This document shows, piece after piece, positions 8,600 to 15,380 of a DNA stretch of 27,223 nucleotides (position 1 is the first letter of the stretch; each line of letters opens with the position of its first letter). The notes beneath the pieces are model-generated. The model saw only the letters and a list, made by a program, of their open reading frames with translations, did no database searches and was not told the DNA's origin. Origin of the DNA: Bacteroidota bacterium (GTDB lineage Bacteria > Bacteroidota > Bacteroidia > Bacteroidales > Porphyromonadaceae). The translations under genes and the position numbers were made by a program. The DNA lies in assembly GCA_023388555.1 (NCBI GenBank), contig JAEWGA010000068.1, forward strand, positions 1 to 27,223, in the 5' to 3' direction.

Positions 8600-10081
8600 A
8601 TGACAACCAACCTGCTGAGATCGGCTGCGCTACTGATTTTTGGCGTTTGCCCCTTGCTGATGGCTGCTCAGGGCTGCCAAACGCTCCAAAACGAAAAAGA
8701 AACCTATATTGAGAAACACGTGACATTTGAGCCTAACGCTACACTGGAACAAAAACTGGATGTAGCCTCCCGGTTAGTGCCAACACACAACCAAAAAGAG
8801 TGGCAAGAGTTAGAACTTACCGCTTTTATTCACTTTGGAATTAATACCTACACCGGCCGCGAATGGGGCGATGGAACAGAAGACCCCAAAATATTCAACC
8901 CACAAGAGTTGGATACGGACCAGTGGGTAAGCGCCCTGAAGGAGGGTGGCTTTAAAATGGTTATATTAACAGCTAAGCACCACGATGGCTTTTGCCTATG
9001 GCCTACCCAAACAACCGACTACTCGGTAAAGTCCAGCCCCTGGCGCAACGGAGAGGGCGATGTTATGGCCGAGCTACGGAAGTCCTGCGATAAGTATGGG
9101 CTTAAGTTGGGGGTATACCTGTCGCCATGGGACCGTAACGCCAAAGTTTATGGCGAAGGGCAAGCCTACAACGATATGTACATACAACAGCTGCGCGAAC
9201 TACTTAGCAATTATGGAAAAATAGACGAAGTGTGGTTTGATGGAGCTAACGGCGAAGGCCCCAACGGGAAGAAGCAAGAATATGACTTCGACCGCATATT
9301 GGCTACCGTACACGAACTCCAACCCGAAGCCGTAACAGCAATCATGGGCGACGATGTGCGCTGGGTAGGAAACGAAACAGGGTTAGGACGTTCTACCGAA
9401 TGGAGCGCAACAGCGTTTGCACCCCATGCCTACAGCCAATACAAGGATGTTAACAAGAACCTTGGCATAAAGGAGAAAACACCCGACTTAGGTAGCCGCG
9501 AGCTGCTGGCTAAAGCCGAGCAACTCTTTTGGTACCCCTCGGAAGTAGATGTATCTATTCGCCCAGGATGGTTCTACCACGAAGCCGAAGATGCAAAGGT
9601 TAAAACCTTACAACAACTTACACACATCTACTTTAACTCGGTGGGTATGAACTCCGTTCTACTACTTAACATACCACCTATGCCTAACGGAAAACTCTCC
9701 GAGATAGATGTGCAACGCCTCCGCGAGTTTGGACAGTACATAGACAAATTGTACGACCACGATTTTGTTACCGACGAAGGCGACCTGAAACTAAATAACG
9801 ATGGCACCGCAACCTTAGAAGCAACAACCGAGGCCCAACCTTGGGATGTTATTTGCCTGCAAGAAGATATTGAAAAAGGGCAACGCATAGAGAGCTTCAC
9901 CGTGGAAGCCGAAAGCAATGGCGAGTGGAAAGAGATAGCTAAAGGGACCACCATTGGCTACAAACGACTATTGCCCCTGGACACTCCCGTTACCACCAAT
10001 AAAATACGCGTAACCATTACCTCGTACCGTGGCAAACGCCCCCACTTGGATGAGGTGAAGGCACTACGCCGTCCGCAATAA
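8600..10081 (+). CDS. Alpha-L-fucosidase, glycoside hydrolase family 29
   Basis: A 493-residue exported glycosidase that releases alpha-linked L-fucose from glycans. Family 29 hallmarks are WQELELTAFIHFGINTYTGR, the TAKHHDGFCLWPT segment and EVWFDGANGEG, in which Asp214 is the expected nucleophile. A beta-sandwich of about 100 residues with discoidin-like strands (VICLQEDIEKGQRIESFTVE ... GKRPHLDEVKAL) closes the protein. I chose the ATG at 8600 because the following residues (NLLRSAALLIFGVCPLLMAAQGC) make a signal peptide. An upstream in-frame ATG at 8543 lies inside the preceding terminator hairpin. AAQGC is a poor lipobox, so it could be either a lipoprotein or a plain secreted protein. 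Only 23 bases separate the upstream T-run from the start, leaving no room for a normal promoter. Confidence 0.94.
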   Translation: MTTNLLRSAALLIFGVCPLLMAAQGCQTLQNEKETYIEKHVTFEPNATLEQKLDVASRLVPTHNQKEWQELELTAFIHFGINTYTGREWGDGTEDPKIFNPQELDTDQWVSALKEGGFKMVILTAKHHDGFCLWPTQTTDYSVKSSPWRNGEGDVMAELRKSCDKYGLKLGVYLSPWDRNAKVYGEGQAYNDMYIQQLRELLSNYGKIDEVWFDGANGEGPNGKKQEYDFDRILATVHELQPEAVTAIMGDDVRWVGNETGLGRSTEWSATAFAPHAYSQYKDVNKNLGIKEKTPDLGSRELLAKAEQLFWYPSEVDVSIRPGWFYHEAEDAKVKTLQQLTHIYFNSVGMNSVLLLNIPPMPNGKLSEIDVQRLREFGQYIDKLYDHDFVTDEGDLKLNNDGTATLEATTEAQPWDVICLQEDIEKGQRIESFTVEAESNGEWKEIAKGTTIGYKRLLPLDTPVTTNKIRVTITSYRGKRPHLDEVKALRRPQ

Positions 10082-10109
10082 CCATAACGTTACTTTTTTT
10101 GTAGTTGGA

Positions 10110-10150
10110 CTGGCTCTATGGTGCTCTGTGCCATGGAGCCAGTTTTTTTT
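10110..10150 (+). terminator. Intrinsic terminator after the fucosidase gene
   Basis: CTGGCTCTATGG (10110-10121) pairs with CCATGGAGCCAG (10131-10142), a 12-base stem with one T-G wobble and a 9-base loop, followed by eight T (10143-10150). The next start codon is only 11 bases further on. Confidence 0.88.
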
Positions 10151-10161
10151 AGAGCAAACGA

Positions 10162-10896
10162 ATGATAACCCAACGCTTTGATATTTGGCCTTTTCACCTC
10201 GACTTCTCGGGTGGATACCCACTGCCTCAGCTCCTGATACGATTGGTGCATACTGCCGACTTGGATGCCAGCCAGAATGGCTTTGGGGTAGAGAAGCTAC
10301 AACCCCAAGGGCTATCCTGGATTTTGAACCGTATTGTGGTACAAATGAGTCCGGACCAAAACATAGCCAGCACGCCCCTTCACATAAAGTCGGGCGTAGT
10401 TAGCAATAGCGCACTATCCTCGTTACGTGGCTACCAAATTATGCAGCACGAAAATACGTTAGCATGGGCGCTTTCCAAGTGGTCTGTACTTAACCTTTCT
10501 ACCCGAAAGCCAGCCCCCATACCCACAGGCATAGCACAACACATGGAGCCTGCCAATTGGGATAATGCGCCTTGGCCCACCTTGGGAGGCGTCGTGGTTT
10601 CGGCCCAGCTACGGCAACAAATGCAGTTAGTATACCAACACCAGGTGCGCTACTCGGACCTCGATATCAATAGGCACGTTAACAGCGCAATATGGTTAGC
10701 CAAGGGGATAGATGCCTTGCCGTTAGAAAGGTTAGAGGAACGCTCCGTTAGCACGCTGGATATTCACTTTGTGAACGAAGGGCGCCCAGGCGACCTGTTG
10801 GATATATATCATCACCAAGAGCCTAACGCCAACTATATCAGCATACTCCGCAACAACATTTGTTGCTGCAACATACACATCACCTGGCAAAACTAA
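10162..10896 (+). CDS. Acyl-ACP thioesterase (FatA/FatB-type, double hotdog)
   Basis: A 244-residue cytosolic protein that would hydrolyse acyl-ACP and end fatty-acid elongation or set acyl pools. The strongest evidence is YSDLDINRHVNSAIWLAKGI, the FatA-type motif in the second hotdog domain, with Asn170 and His172 as likely active-site residues. FVNEGRPGDLLDIY after it fits the same domain. The first half (MITQRFDIWPFHLDFSGG onwards) is the first hotdog, which opens like the bacterial thioesterase family common in Bacteroidales. Length matches the bacterial family at around 245 residues. tadA follows 6 bases after its stop, so the two form a transcription unit. The start lies just after the fucosidase terminator. 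Confidence 0.88.
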   Translation: MITQRFDIWPFHLDFSGGYPLPQLLIRLVHTADLDASQNGFGVEKLQPQGLSWILNRIVVQMSPDQNIASTPLHIKSGVVSNSALSSLRGYQIMQHENTLAWALSKWSVLNLSTRKPAPIPTGIAQHMEPANWDNAPWPTLGGVVVSAQLRQQMQLVYQHQVRYSDLDINRHVNSAIWLAKGIDALPLERLEERSVSTLDIHFVNEGRPGDLLDIYHHQEPNANYISILRNNICCCNIHITWQN

Positions 10897-10902
10897 CAGC
10901 AA

Positions 10903-11349
10903 ATGCTATACCCTATTTACAGCGACGAATATTTTATGCAGTTGGCTTTACAAGAGGCTAAGAAGGCGTACAACCAGGGAGAAGTGCCTATTGGTGCCGT
11001 TGTGGTATCCAACAATAAAGTTATTGGGCGGGGTGCCAATAGTACCGAAACGCTTACCGATGTTACAGCGCATGCCGAAATAATGGCCATAACAGCAGCA
11101 CAATTAGCGTTAGGAGCCAAGTTTTTAACCGACTGCACTCTTTACATAACCGTAGAGCCATGCGTAATGTGTGCCGGCGCCATCCGCTGGGCTCGCCTGG
11201 GCAGAGTGGTTTGGGGAGCCAGCGAACCTAAAAGCGGGTTCCGCCAGTTTGCCACCAATATATTACACCCCAAAACAGCCATAACAAATGGTGTTTTGGA
11301 AACAGAGTGTAAAACCCTGATGCAGGAGTTCTTCCAGCAAAAACGGTAA
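10903..11349 (+). CDS. tadA: tRNA-specific adenosine deaminase
   Basis: A 148-residue zinc deaminase of the cytidine deaminase fold that converts A34 to inosine in tRNA-Arg(ACG), which allows decoding of CGN codons. His57 and the proton-shuttling Glu59 are in TAHAEIMAI, and the other zinc ligands Cys87 and Cys90 are in EPCVMCAGAI. EVPIGAVVV near residue 27 is also typical. The length fits TadA rather than guanine deaminase, although GuaD-like relatives share the motifs. It is 6 bases downstream of the thioesterase gene. Confidence 0.93.
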   Translation: MLYPIYSDEYFMQLALQEAKKAYNQGEVPIGAVVVSNNKVIGRGANSTETLTDVTAHAEIMAITAAQLALGAKFLTDCTLYITVEPCVMCAGAIRWARLGRVVWGASEPKSGFRQFATNILHPKTAITNGVLETECKTLMQEFFQQKR

Positions 11350-11412
11350 CAGCCCACACCTAAATATTCTGCCTCGTAGCCCTTCCCCCCCGTAAGTACC
11401 AAGAATAAACAC

Positions 11413-11420
11413 TATTTTTG
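11413..11420 (+). promoter_or_regulatory. Candidate -7 element for pdxJ
   Basis: TATTTTTG, followed by CAT, is an exact TAnnTTTG match 62 bases before the pdxJ ATG. The position where a TTTG -33 box should lie is poor. It could start a pdxJ-exbB-exbD-tonB transcript. Confidence 0.45.
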
Positions 11421-11481
11421 CATAAAGCCACGTTTAGGCTCCCCCTCTTTGTTCGTACCTTTTTACAAGAACGTTTTTGCC

Positions 11482-12198
11482 ATGACGAAGTTGAGTGTAA
11501 ATATCAATAAAATAGCCACCCTACGTAATGCTCGCGGCGGGAATAACCCCAATGTGTTACAGGTGGCAAAGGACGTACAGAGCTTTGGAGCTCACGGCAT
11601 CACGGTACACCCCAGGCCCGATGAACGCCACATCCGCTACCAAGATGTGCGCGACCTGCGCGAGGTGGTATACACCGAGTTCAATATAGAAGGCTACCCC
11701 TCGGACTCCTTTATTGAACTGGTGAGCGATGTTAGGCCCGAACAAGTGACCTTGGTGCCCGACCCACCCGAAGCCCTTACCAGCAATGCTGGATGGTGCG
11801 TGGCAGAACACCACGCCTTCCTGAGCAAAATAATACAACACTTCCACAGCCTTAAAATACGCACCTCCCTGTTTGTTGGTACGGACCTTCCCAACATCCA
11901 GGCAGCAGCAACCTGCCGTACCGATAGAGTTGAACTCTACACCGAACCCTATGCCAGTGCCTACCACACCAACCCCACAAGTGCCGTTATGCCTTACCTT
12001 AAGGCGGGCGAGTACGCCAAAGCTTGCGGGTTAGGATTAAATGCGGGGCACGACCTGGACCTTGAAAACTTAGGGTTCTTCCTGCAAACCCTCCCGTTTG
12101 TGGACGAAGTATCCATAGGCCACGCCCTTGTGTGCGACGCCCTTTACCTTGGGTTGCAGCACACCGTAGCAGCCTACCTGCAACACGTCCGCGCTTAA
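11482..12198 (+). CDS. pdxJ: Pyridoxine 5'-phosphate synthase
   Basis: A 238-residue TIM-barrel enzyme that condenses 3-amino-2-oxopropyl phosphate with 1-deoxy-D-xylulose 5-phosphate to pyridoxine 5'-phosphate. Family markers are KLSVNINKIATLRNARGG at the N-terminus, GITVHPRPDERHIR with the conserved His43, FNIEGYP with Glu70, VTLVPD, GLGLNAGHDLDLEN and the closing VDEVSIGHALVCDALYLGL. The frame is open back to 11449, but the PdxJ family begins at MTKLSVNIN, so the ATG at 11482 is preferred. exbB starts 38 bases after its stop with no terminator between. I recall pdxJ next to the exbB-exbD-tonB cluster in other Bacteroidales, so this order is probably ancestral. Confidence 0.95.
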   Translation: MTKLSVNINKIATLRNARGGNNPNVLQVAKDVQSFGAHGITVHPRPDERHIRYQDVRDLREVVYTEFNIEGYPSDSFIELVSDVRPEQVTLVPDPPEALTSNAGWCVAEHHAFLSKIIQHFHSLKIRTSLFVGTDLPNIQAAATCRTDRVELYTEPYASAYHTNPTSAVMPYLKAGEYAKACGLGLNAGHDLDLENLGFFLQTLPFVDEVSIGHALVCDALYLGLQHTVAAYLQHVRA

Positions 12199-12236
12199 CC
12201 CCCCTTTTGTTTCACCCTTTTAACTCCTAATTATAT

Positions 12237-12944
12237 ATGTTGAATAGCTTTGCCCAAACTACTACCGATACCCTTACACAAGCTATGCCCAACCTCTCGG
12301 GCGTTACAACCATTGCCTCCGACCCTTCGTTGTGGGATTTGGTACTAAAAGGCGGCTGGATTATGGCCGTGCTTCTCCTACTCTCGCTCATAGCCTGCTA
12401 TATTTTCATAGAGCGTTTACTCCTTATTAAAAAGTCGGCAAAAACCGACCCCACCTTTACCAGCCGCATCCGCGACTATATTCACGAGGGTAAAATATCC
12501 TCGGCACTCGCCCTAAGCCAACAACAGCACACCCCTGGCGGGCGTATGATACACAAAGGACTGCAACGCTTAGGACGCCCAACACAAGACATCTCGGCAG
12601 CTATTGAAAACGTAGGGAATATAGAGGTGTCCAAGCTGGAACGACGCATGCCCCTGCTGGCTACCATAGCCGCCGGAGCACCTATGATAGGCTTCTTGGG
12701 GACCGTAACAGGAATGATACGCGCTTTTTACGACATGGCAAACGCTGGCTCTAACATCGATGTTGCCCTCCTCTCCTCTGGTATTTACGAGGCCCTTGTA
12801 ACTACTGTTGGCGGATTGGTAGTAGGTATCATCACCCTTTTTGCCTATAACTATTTGGTGAGTTTAATAGACCATGTAGTCACCAAGTCCGAGTCGCAAG
12901 CACTCGAATTTATGGATATGCTTAACGAGCCAGCACACCGATAA
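12237..12944 (+). CDS. exbB: ExbB-type proton channel protein (MotA/TolQ/ExbB)
   Basis: A 235-residue inner-membrane protein that forms the pentameric stator for TonB. The first membrane segment is at about 41-60 (WIMAVLLLLSLIACYIFIER). The family signature follows the cytoplasmic domain: ATIAAGAPMIGFLGTVTGMI in the second segment and YEALVTTVGGLVVGIITLFA in the third. Coupled to proton flow through ExbB and ExbD, the complex energises outer-membrane receptors such as the one encoded at the right end of this window. exbD starts 20 bases after its stop and tonB follows, which favours ExbB over TolQ. Confidence 0.93.
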   Translation: MLNSFAQTTTDTLTQAMPNLSGVTTIASDPSLWDLVLKGGWIMAVLLLLSLIACYIFIERLLLIKKSAKTDPTFTSRIRDYIHEGKISSALALSQQQHTPGGRMIHKGLQRLGRPTQDISAAIENVGNIEVSKLERRMPLLATIAAGAPMIGFLGTVTGMIRAFYDMANAGSNIDVALLSSGIYEALVTTVGGLVVGIITLFAYNYLVSLIDHVVTKSESQALEFMDMLNEPAHR

Positions 12945-12964
12945 CCCCCATACCAATCCGAGAG

Positions 12965-13375
12965 ATGAAACTAAAACGCAGAAGCAAAGCGGTAGATATC
13001 TTCAGCATGGCCTCCATGACGGATGTTATCTTTCTGCTCCTCATCTTCTTTATGGTCACCTCCACACTGGTTGTTCCCAGTGCACTCAAAGTAATCCTGC
13101 CACAGTCCAAGCAACAAACGCAAGCCAAACCCATGACGCGCATAACGCTGGATAAGGACTTGCGCTACTACATATCCGTGGCCGGACAACCGGACCAAGA
13201 GGTAACCTACGAAGAACTAACCCCCTACCTACAACGCGCCTACCAAGAAACACCCGAGCTATACATAGCTTTGTATGCCGACGAAAGTGTACCCTACAAG
13301 GAAATTGTAAAGGTGCTTAACATTGCCGTAGAGAATAACTTCCGGATGGTACTTGCTACCCGTCCCCTTAAATAA
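12965..13375 (+). CDS. exbD: ExbD-type biopolymer transport protein
   Basis: A 136-residue protein with a short basic cytoplasmic start (MKLKRRSK), one membrane helix at about 20-37 and a periplasmic domain. The essential membrane aspartate is Asp20 in SMASMTDVIFLLLIFFMVTS, equivalent to Asp25 of E. coli ExbD. The periplasmic part ends with YADESVPYKEIVKVLNIA and FRMVLATRP, as in ExbD/TolR proteins. It lies between exbB and tonB, 12 bases before the tonB start. Some Bacteroidota loci carry two exbD genes; here there is one. Confidence 0.93.
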   Translation: MKLKRRSKAVDIFSMASMTDVIFLLLIFFMVTSTLVVPSALKVILPQSKQQTQAKPMTRITLDKDLRYYISVAGQPDQEVTYEELTPYLQRAYQETPELYIALYADESVPYKEIVKVLNIAVENNFRMVLATRPLK

Positions 13376-13387
13376 CCCAATACTACC

Positions 13388-14209
13388 GTGGCTAAGTGGA
13401 ATAAAAACAATACCATTGCGCTACTGCTTTCGGTGCTGTTACACACAGCGCTAATAGGCTTGTTGTGCTGGATAATACTACCTCGGCACGAAGCCGCAGA
13501 AACCCAAGGCGTATTGGTAAATATTGGAGATATAGATGTAGCAGCAGGAACCTTCACCCCTGCCCCCACAGAACCCCGCCCCCCCGCAACACCAACAACA
13601 CCGCCCGAAGCAAGCACGCCAACCGAAGAAGAGCTACTAACCCAGCAGGACGAAGAAGCCCCCGTAGTACCTCCACCAGCGCAACGCAAAGCCAAAGAGC
13701 AACCCAAGCCCAAACCCCAAAAACAAACCCCAAAAACAAACCCCACCGCAGCACAAGAAAAAGCACGGCAGCAGGCCGAGCAGGAAAAGAAACGGCAAGA
13801 GGCCATTAGCAAAGCTGTGTCGGGTGCCTTTGGGGCTGCCGGGAAAGGGTCTGGGGAGGCCGATGCAGGCAGAGGACAGCAAGGCTCGCCCGATGGTAAT
13901 GTGCAGCAAGGCGGACTAAATAGCGGTGTGGGAGGCTATGGCTCGTACAACCTCTCGGGCCGAAGCCTACGTGGTAACGGATTACCGCGCCCCTCCTATA
14001 CCTCGCAGGTAGAAGGCCGCATTGTTATTCGCATAGTGGTGGACCCTAACGGGAAAGTTATTTCCACCACCATTGCACCTGGCACTAACATCGAAGACTT
14101 CTCTATGCGAGAAAGCGCAATGCAAGCCGCCAAGGCTGCACAGTTTAACCCTATCAAGGACCTTAACAACCAAACCGGCACCATCACCTACACCTATAGG
14201 TTGCGTTAG
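13388..14209 (+). CDS. tonB: Energy transducer TonB
   Basis: A 273-residue protein starting at a GTG. The N-terminal membrane anchor (about residues 9-30) holds the S-x3-H motif at Ser15 and His19, matching Ser16 and His20 of E. coli TonB that contact ExbB/ExbD. A long linker follows: Pro/Glu-rich (about 55-100), then Lys/Gln/Pro-rich (about 98-120), then a Gly/Ser-rich stretch. The C-terminal domain (about 195-273) has SYTSQVEGRIVIRIVVDPNG and AAKAAQFNP, typical of the TonB domain that grips receptor TonB boxes. A 13-base tandem repeat lies in the Lys/Pro part. No strong terminator follows, and the next gene starts 38 bases later. Confidence 0.92.
   Translation: MAKWNKNNTIALLLSVLLHTALIGLLCWIILPRHEAAETQGVLVNIGDIDVAAGTFTPAPTEPRPPATPTTPPEASTPTEEELLTQQDEEAPVVPPPAQRKAKEQPKPKPQKQTPKTNPTAAQEKARQQAEQEKKRQEAISKAVSGAFGAAGKGSGEADAGRGQQGSPDGNVQQGGLNSGVGGYGSYNLSGRSLRGNGLPRPSYTSQVEGRIVIRIVVDPNGKVISTTIAPGTNIEDFSMRESAMQAAKAAQFNPIKDLNNQTGTITYTYRLR
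13715..13744 (+). repeat. 13-base tandem repeat in the tonB linker
   Basis: CCCCAAAAACAAA occurs twice without a gap (13715-13727 and 13728-13740), and CCCC begins a third copy. The unit is not a multiple of three, so the two copies are read in different frames (PQKQ then PKTNP). Gain or loss of one copy would shift the tonB frame. Confidence 0.9.
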
Positions 14210-14247
14210 CCGGCAGTTACTTTTCACACTATAAAAATTATACCATT

Positions 14248-14805
14248 ATGAAACCAGCTGTAGCAATATTTATTGCCCCAGGAACGGAAGAAACCGAAGC
14301 AATAGCCGTCCTGGATGTACTTCGCCGCGGGCAGGTGGACGCCTCCTTCGTTTCCATTGAACAACGCCAAGTAAGTGGTGCCCACGGCATAACCCTAACA
14401 GCCGATACCACTATACAGGAATTAGCCCCCAACCAACTCTTCGATGCTATTGTACTCCCTGGCGGTTTGCCTGGTGCCAACCACCTGGACGAATGCACCC
14501 AGTTAGAGGAGATAATTCAGCGTCACCACGAAGCCGGCAAGTACCTTTGCGCCATTTGTGCAGCACCTATGGTATTAGGTAAACGCGGGCTATTACAAGG
14601 AAAGAAGGCCAGCGCCTACCCTGGCTTTCAGCAACACCTTACCGGTGCACAGTACAGTAACGAGGGAGTGTCGGAAGATGGGCAGTTCATCACTGGGCGC
14701 GGGCCTGCTTACGCCTTCCACTTTGCCCTAAGCGTACTCCAAGCCGTAACTAACAAGGCTACAGCAGAAGAAGTAGCTGCAGGCCTTCTTATGAACGGCC
14801 GTTAA
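14248..14805 (+). CDS. DJ-1/PfpI family protein (YajL-like)
   Basis: A 185-residue cytosolic protein of the DJ-1/ThiJ/PfpI superfamily. The nucleophile elbow is Cys104 in LCAICAAP, equivalent to Cys106 of human DJ-1. The glutamate that activates it is in PGTEETEAIAVLDVLRRGQV near residue 15. AIVLPGGLPGANHL and TGRGPAYAFHFAL are also family blocks. Proposed roles are redox-sensing chaperone, glyoxalase or deglycase; these are debated and the sequence does not choose among them. It starts 38 bases after tonB and ends before a clear terminator, so it may be the last gene of the pdxJ-tonB transcript. Confidence 0.92.
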   Translation: MKPAVAIFIAPGTEETEAIAVLDVLRRGQVDASFVSIEQRQVSGAHGITLTADTTIQELAPNQLFDAIVLPGGLPGANHLDECTQLEEIIQRHHEAGKYLCAICAAPMVLGKRGLLQGKKASAYPGFQQHLTGAQYSNEGVSEDGQFITGRGPAYAFHFALSVLQAVTNKATAEEVAAGLLMNGR

Positions 14806-14822
14806 TGCTTACCCCCTTTCCC

Positions 14823-14868
14823 CTCACTGTGCTTTAGGCTCGCCCTAAAAGTACAGTGAGTTTTTTTT
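14823..14868 (+). terminator. Intrinsic terminator after the DJ-1/PfpI gene
   Basis: CTCACTGT and TTTAGG on the left arm pair with CCTAAA and ACAGTGAG on the right arm (14823-14860), with a small internal loop (GC against AGT), followed by eight T (14861-14868). The GTG at 14856, the earliest possible start of the next frame, lies inside the hairpin and is therefore unlikely. Confidence 0.85.
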
Positions 14869-14888
14869 GCTCCCTAAAAAATATTCCC

Positions 14889-15380
14889 ATGTTCACCTAC
14901 CTACGCAAATGCCTGTGCAGCCACTATGCAACATTCAAAGGACGCGCCTCACGCAAGGAGTTTTGGTCCATGTTTCTGTTGCAACTGGTTGTTGCCTTTT
15001 TGCTCTCGGGTACCACCCACGTTCTTCAAGGCATTTCATTTACCGCAACGCTAATTTACAATTGCATTGGATTGCTAATTAGCCTGGCTCTGTTTATACC
15101 TTACTTGGCCGTTTTTGTACGCCGAGTTCACGACCTCTCGTTAAGCGGGTGGTGGGTACTCATTATTTACCTAACTGCCATCATAGGTGTCGTAGGAGGT
15201 GCTATTGCCTTTTTGCTGCTACAGGAGCTACCCCTCTGGGAAATTGTTGTCATTTTCTCCGTTTCCATAGCAAGCAGCCTTACCAACATAATACTTACGC
15301 TATACGCACTTTGCGCTAAAGGCTCCCCCACCACTAATATTTACGGCCCCTCCCCCCTATCTGCCACCACCGAAGCATGA
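14889..15380 (+). CDS. DUF805 family inner-membrane protein
   Basis: A 163-residue membrane protein. Two DUF805 hallmarks are present: FKGRASRKEFW near residue 17 and RRVHDLSLSGWW in the middle. About four hydrophobic helices follow the N-terminal amphipathic part. The role of the family is not known. I chose the ATG at 14889 because it gives the usual short DUF805 start (MFTYLRKCL) and because the longer reading would begin within the terminator hairpin of the previous gene. Its last four bases overlap the topB start (ATGA), so translation of topB is probably coupled to it. Confidence 0.88.
   Translation: MFTYLRKCLCSHYATFKGRASRKEFWSMFLLQLVVAFLLSGTTHVLQGISFTATLIYNCIGLLISLALFIPYLAVFVRRVHDLSLSGWWVLIIYLTAIIGVVGGAIAFLLLQELPLWEIVVIFSVSIASSLTNIILTLYALCAKGSPTTNIYGPSPLSATTEA

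Noticed and set aside
13294..13812. A 172-codon Ser/Cys/Gly-rich frame antisense to tonB.
   Set aside because: It is the mirror of the Pro/Ala/Glu-rich TonB linker; low complexity keeps several frames open and it resembles no family.
14810..14890. The GTG at 14856 as start of the DUF805 protein.
   Set aside because: It lies in the right arm of a strong terminator, and the family starts at the ATG at 14889.
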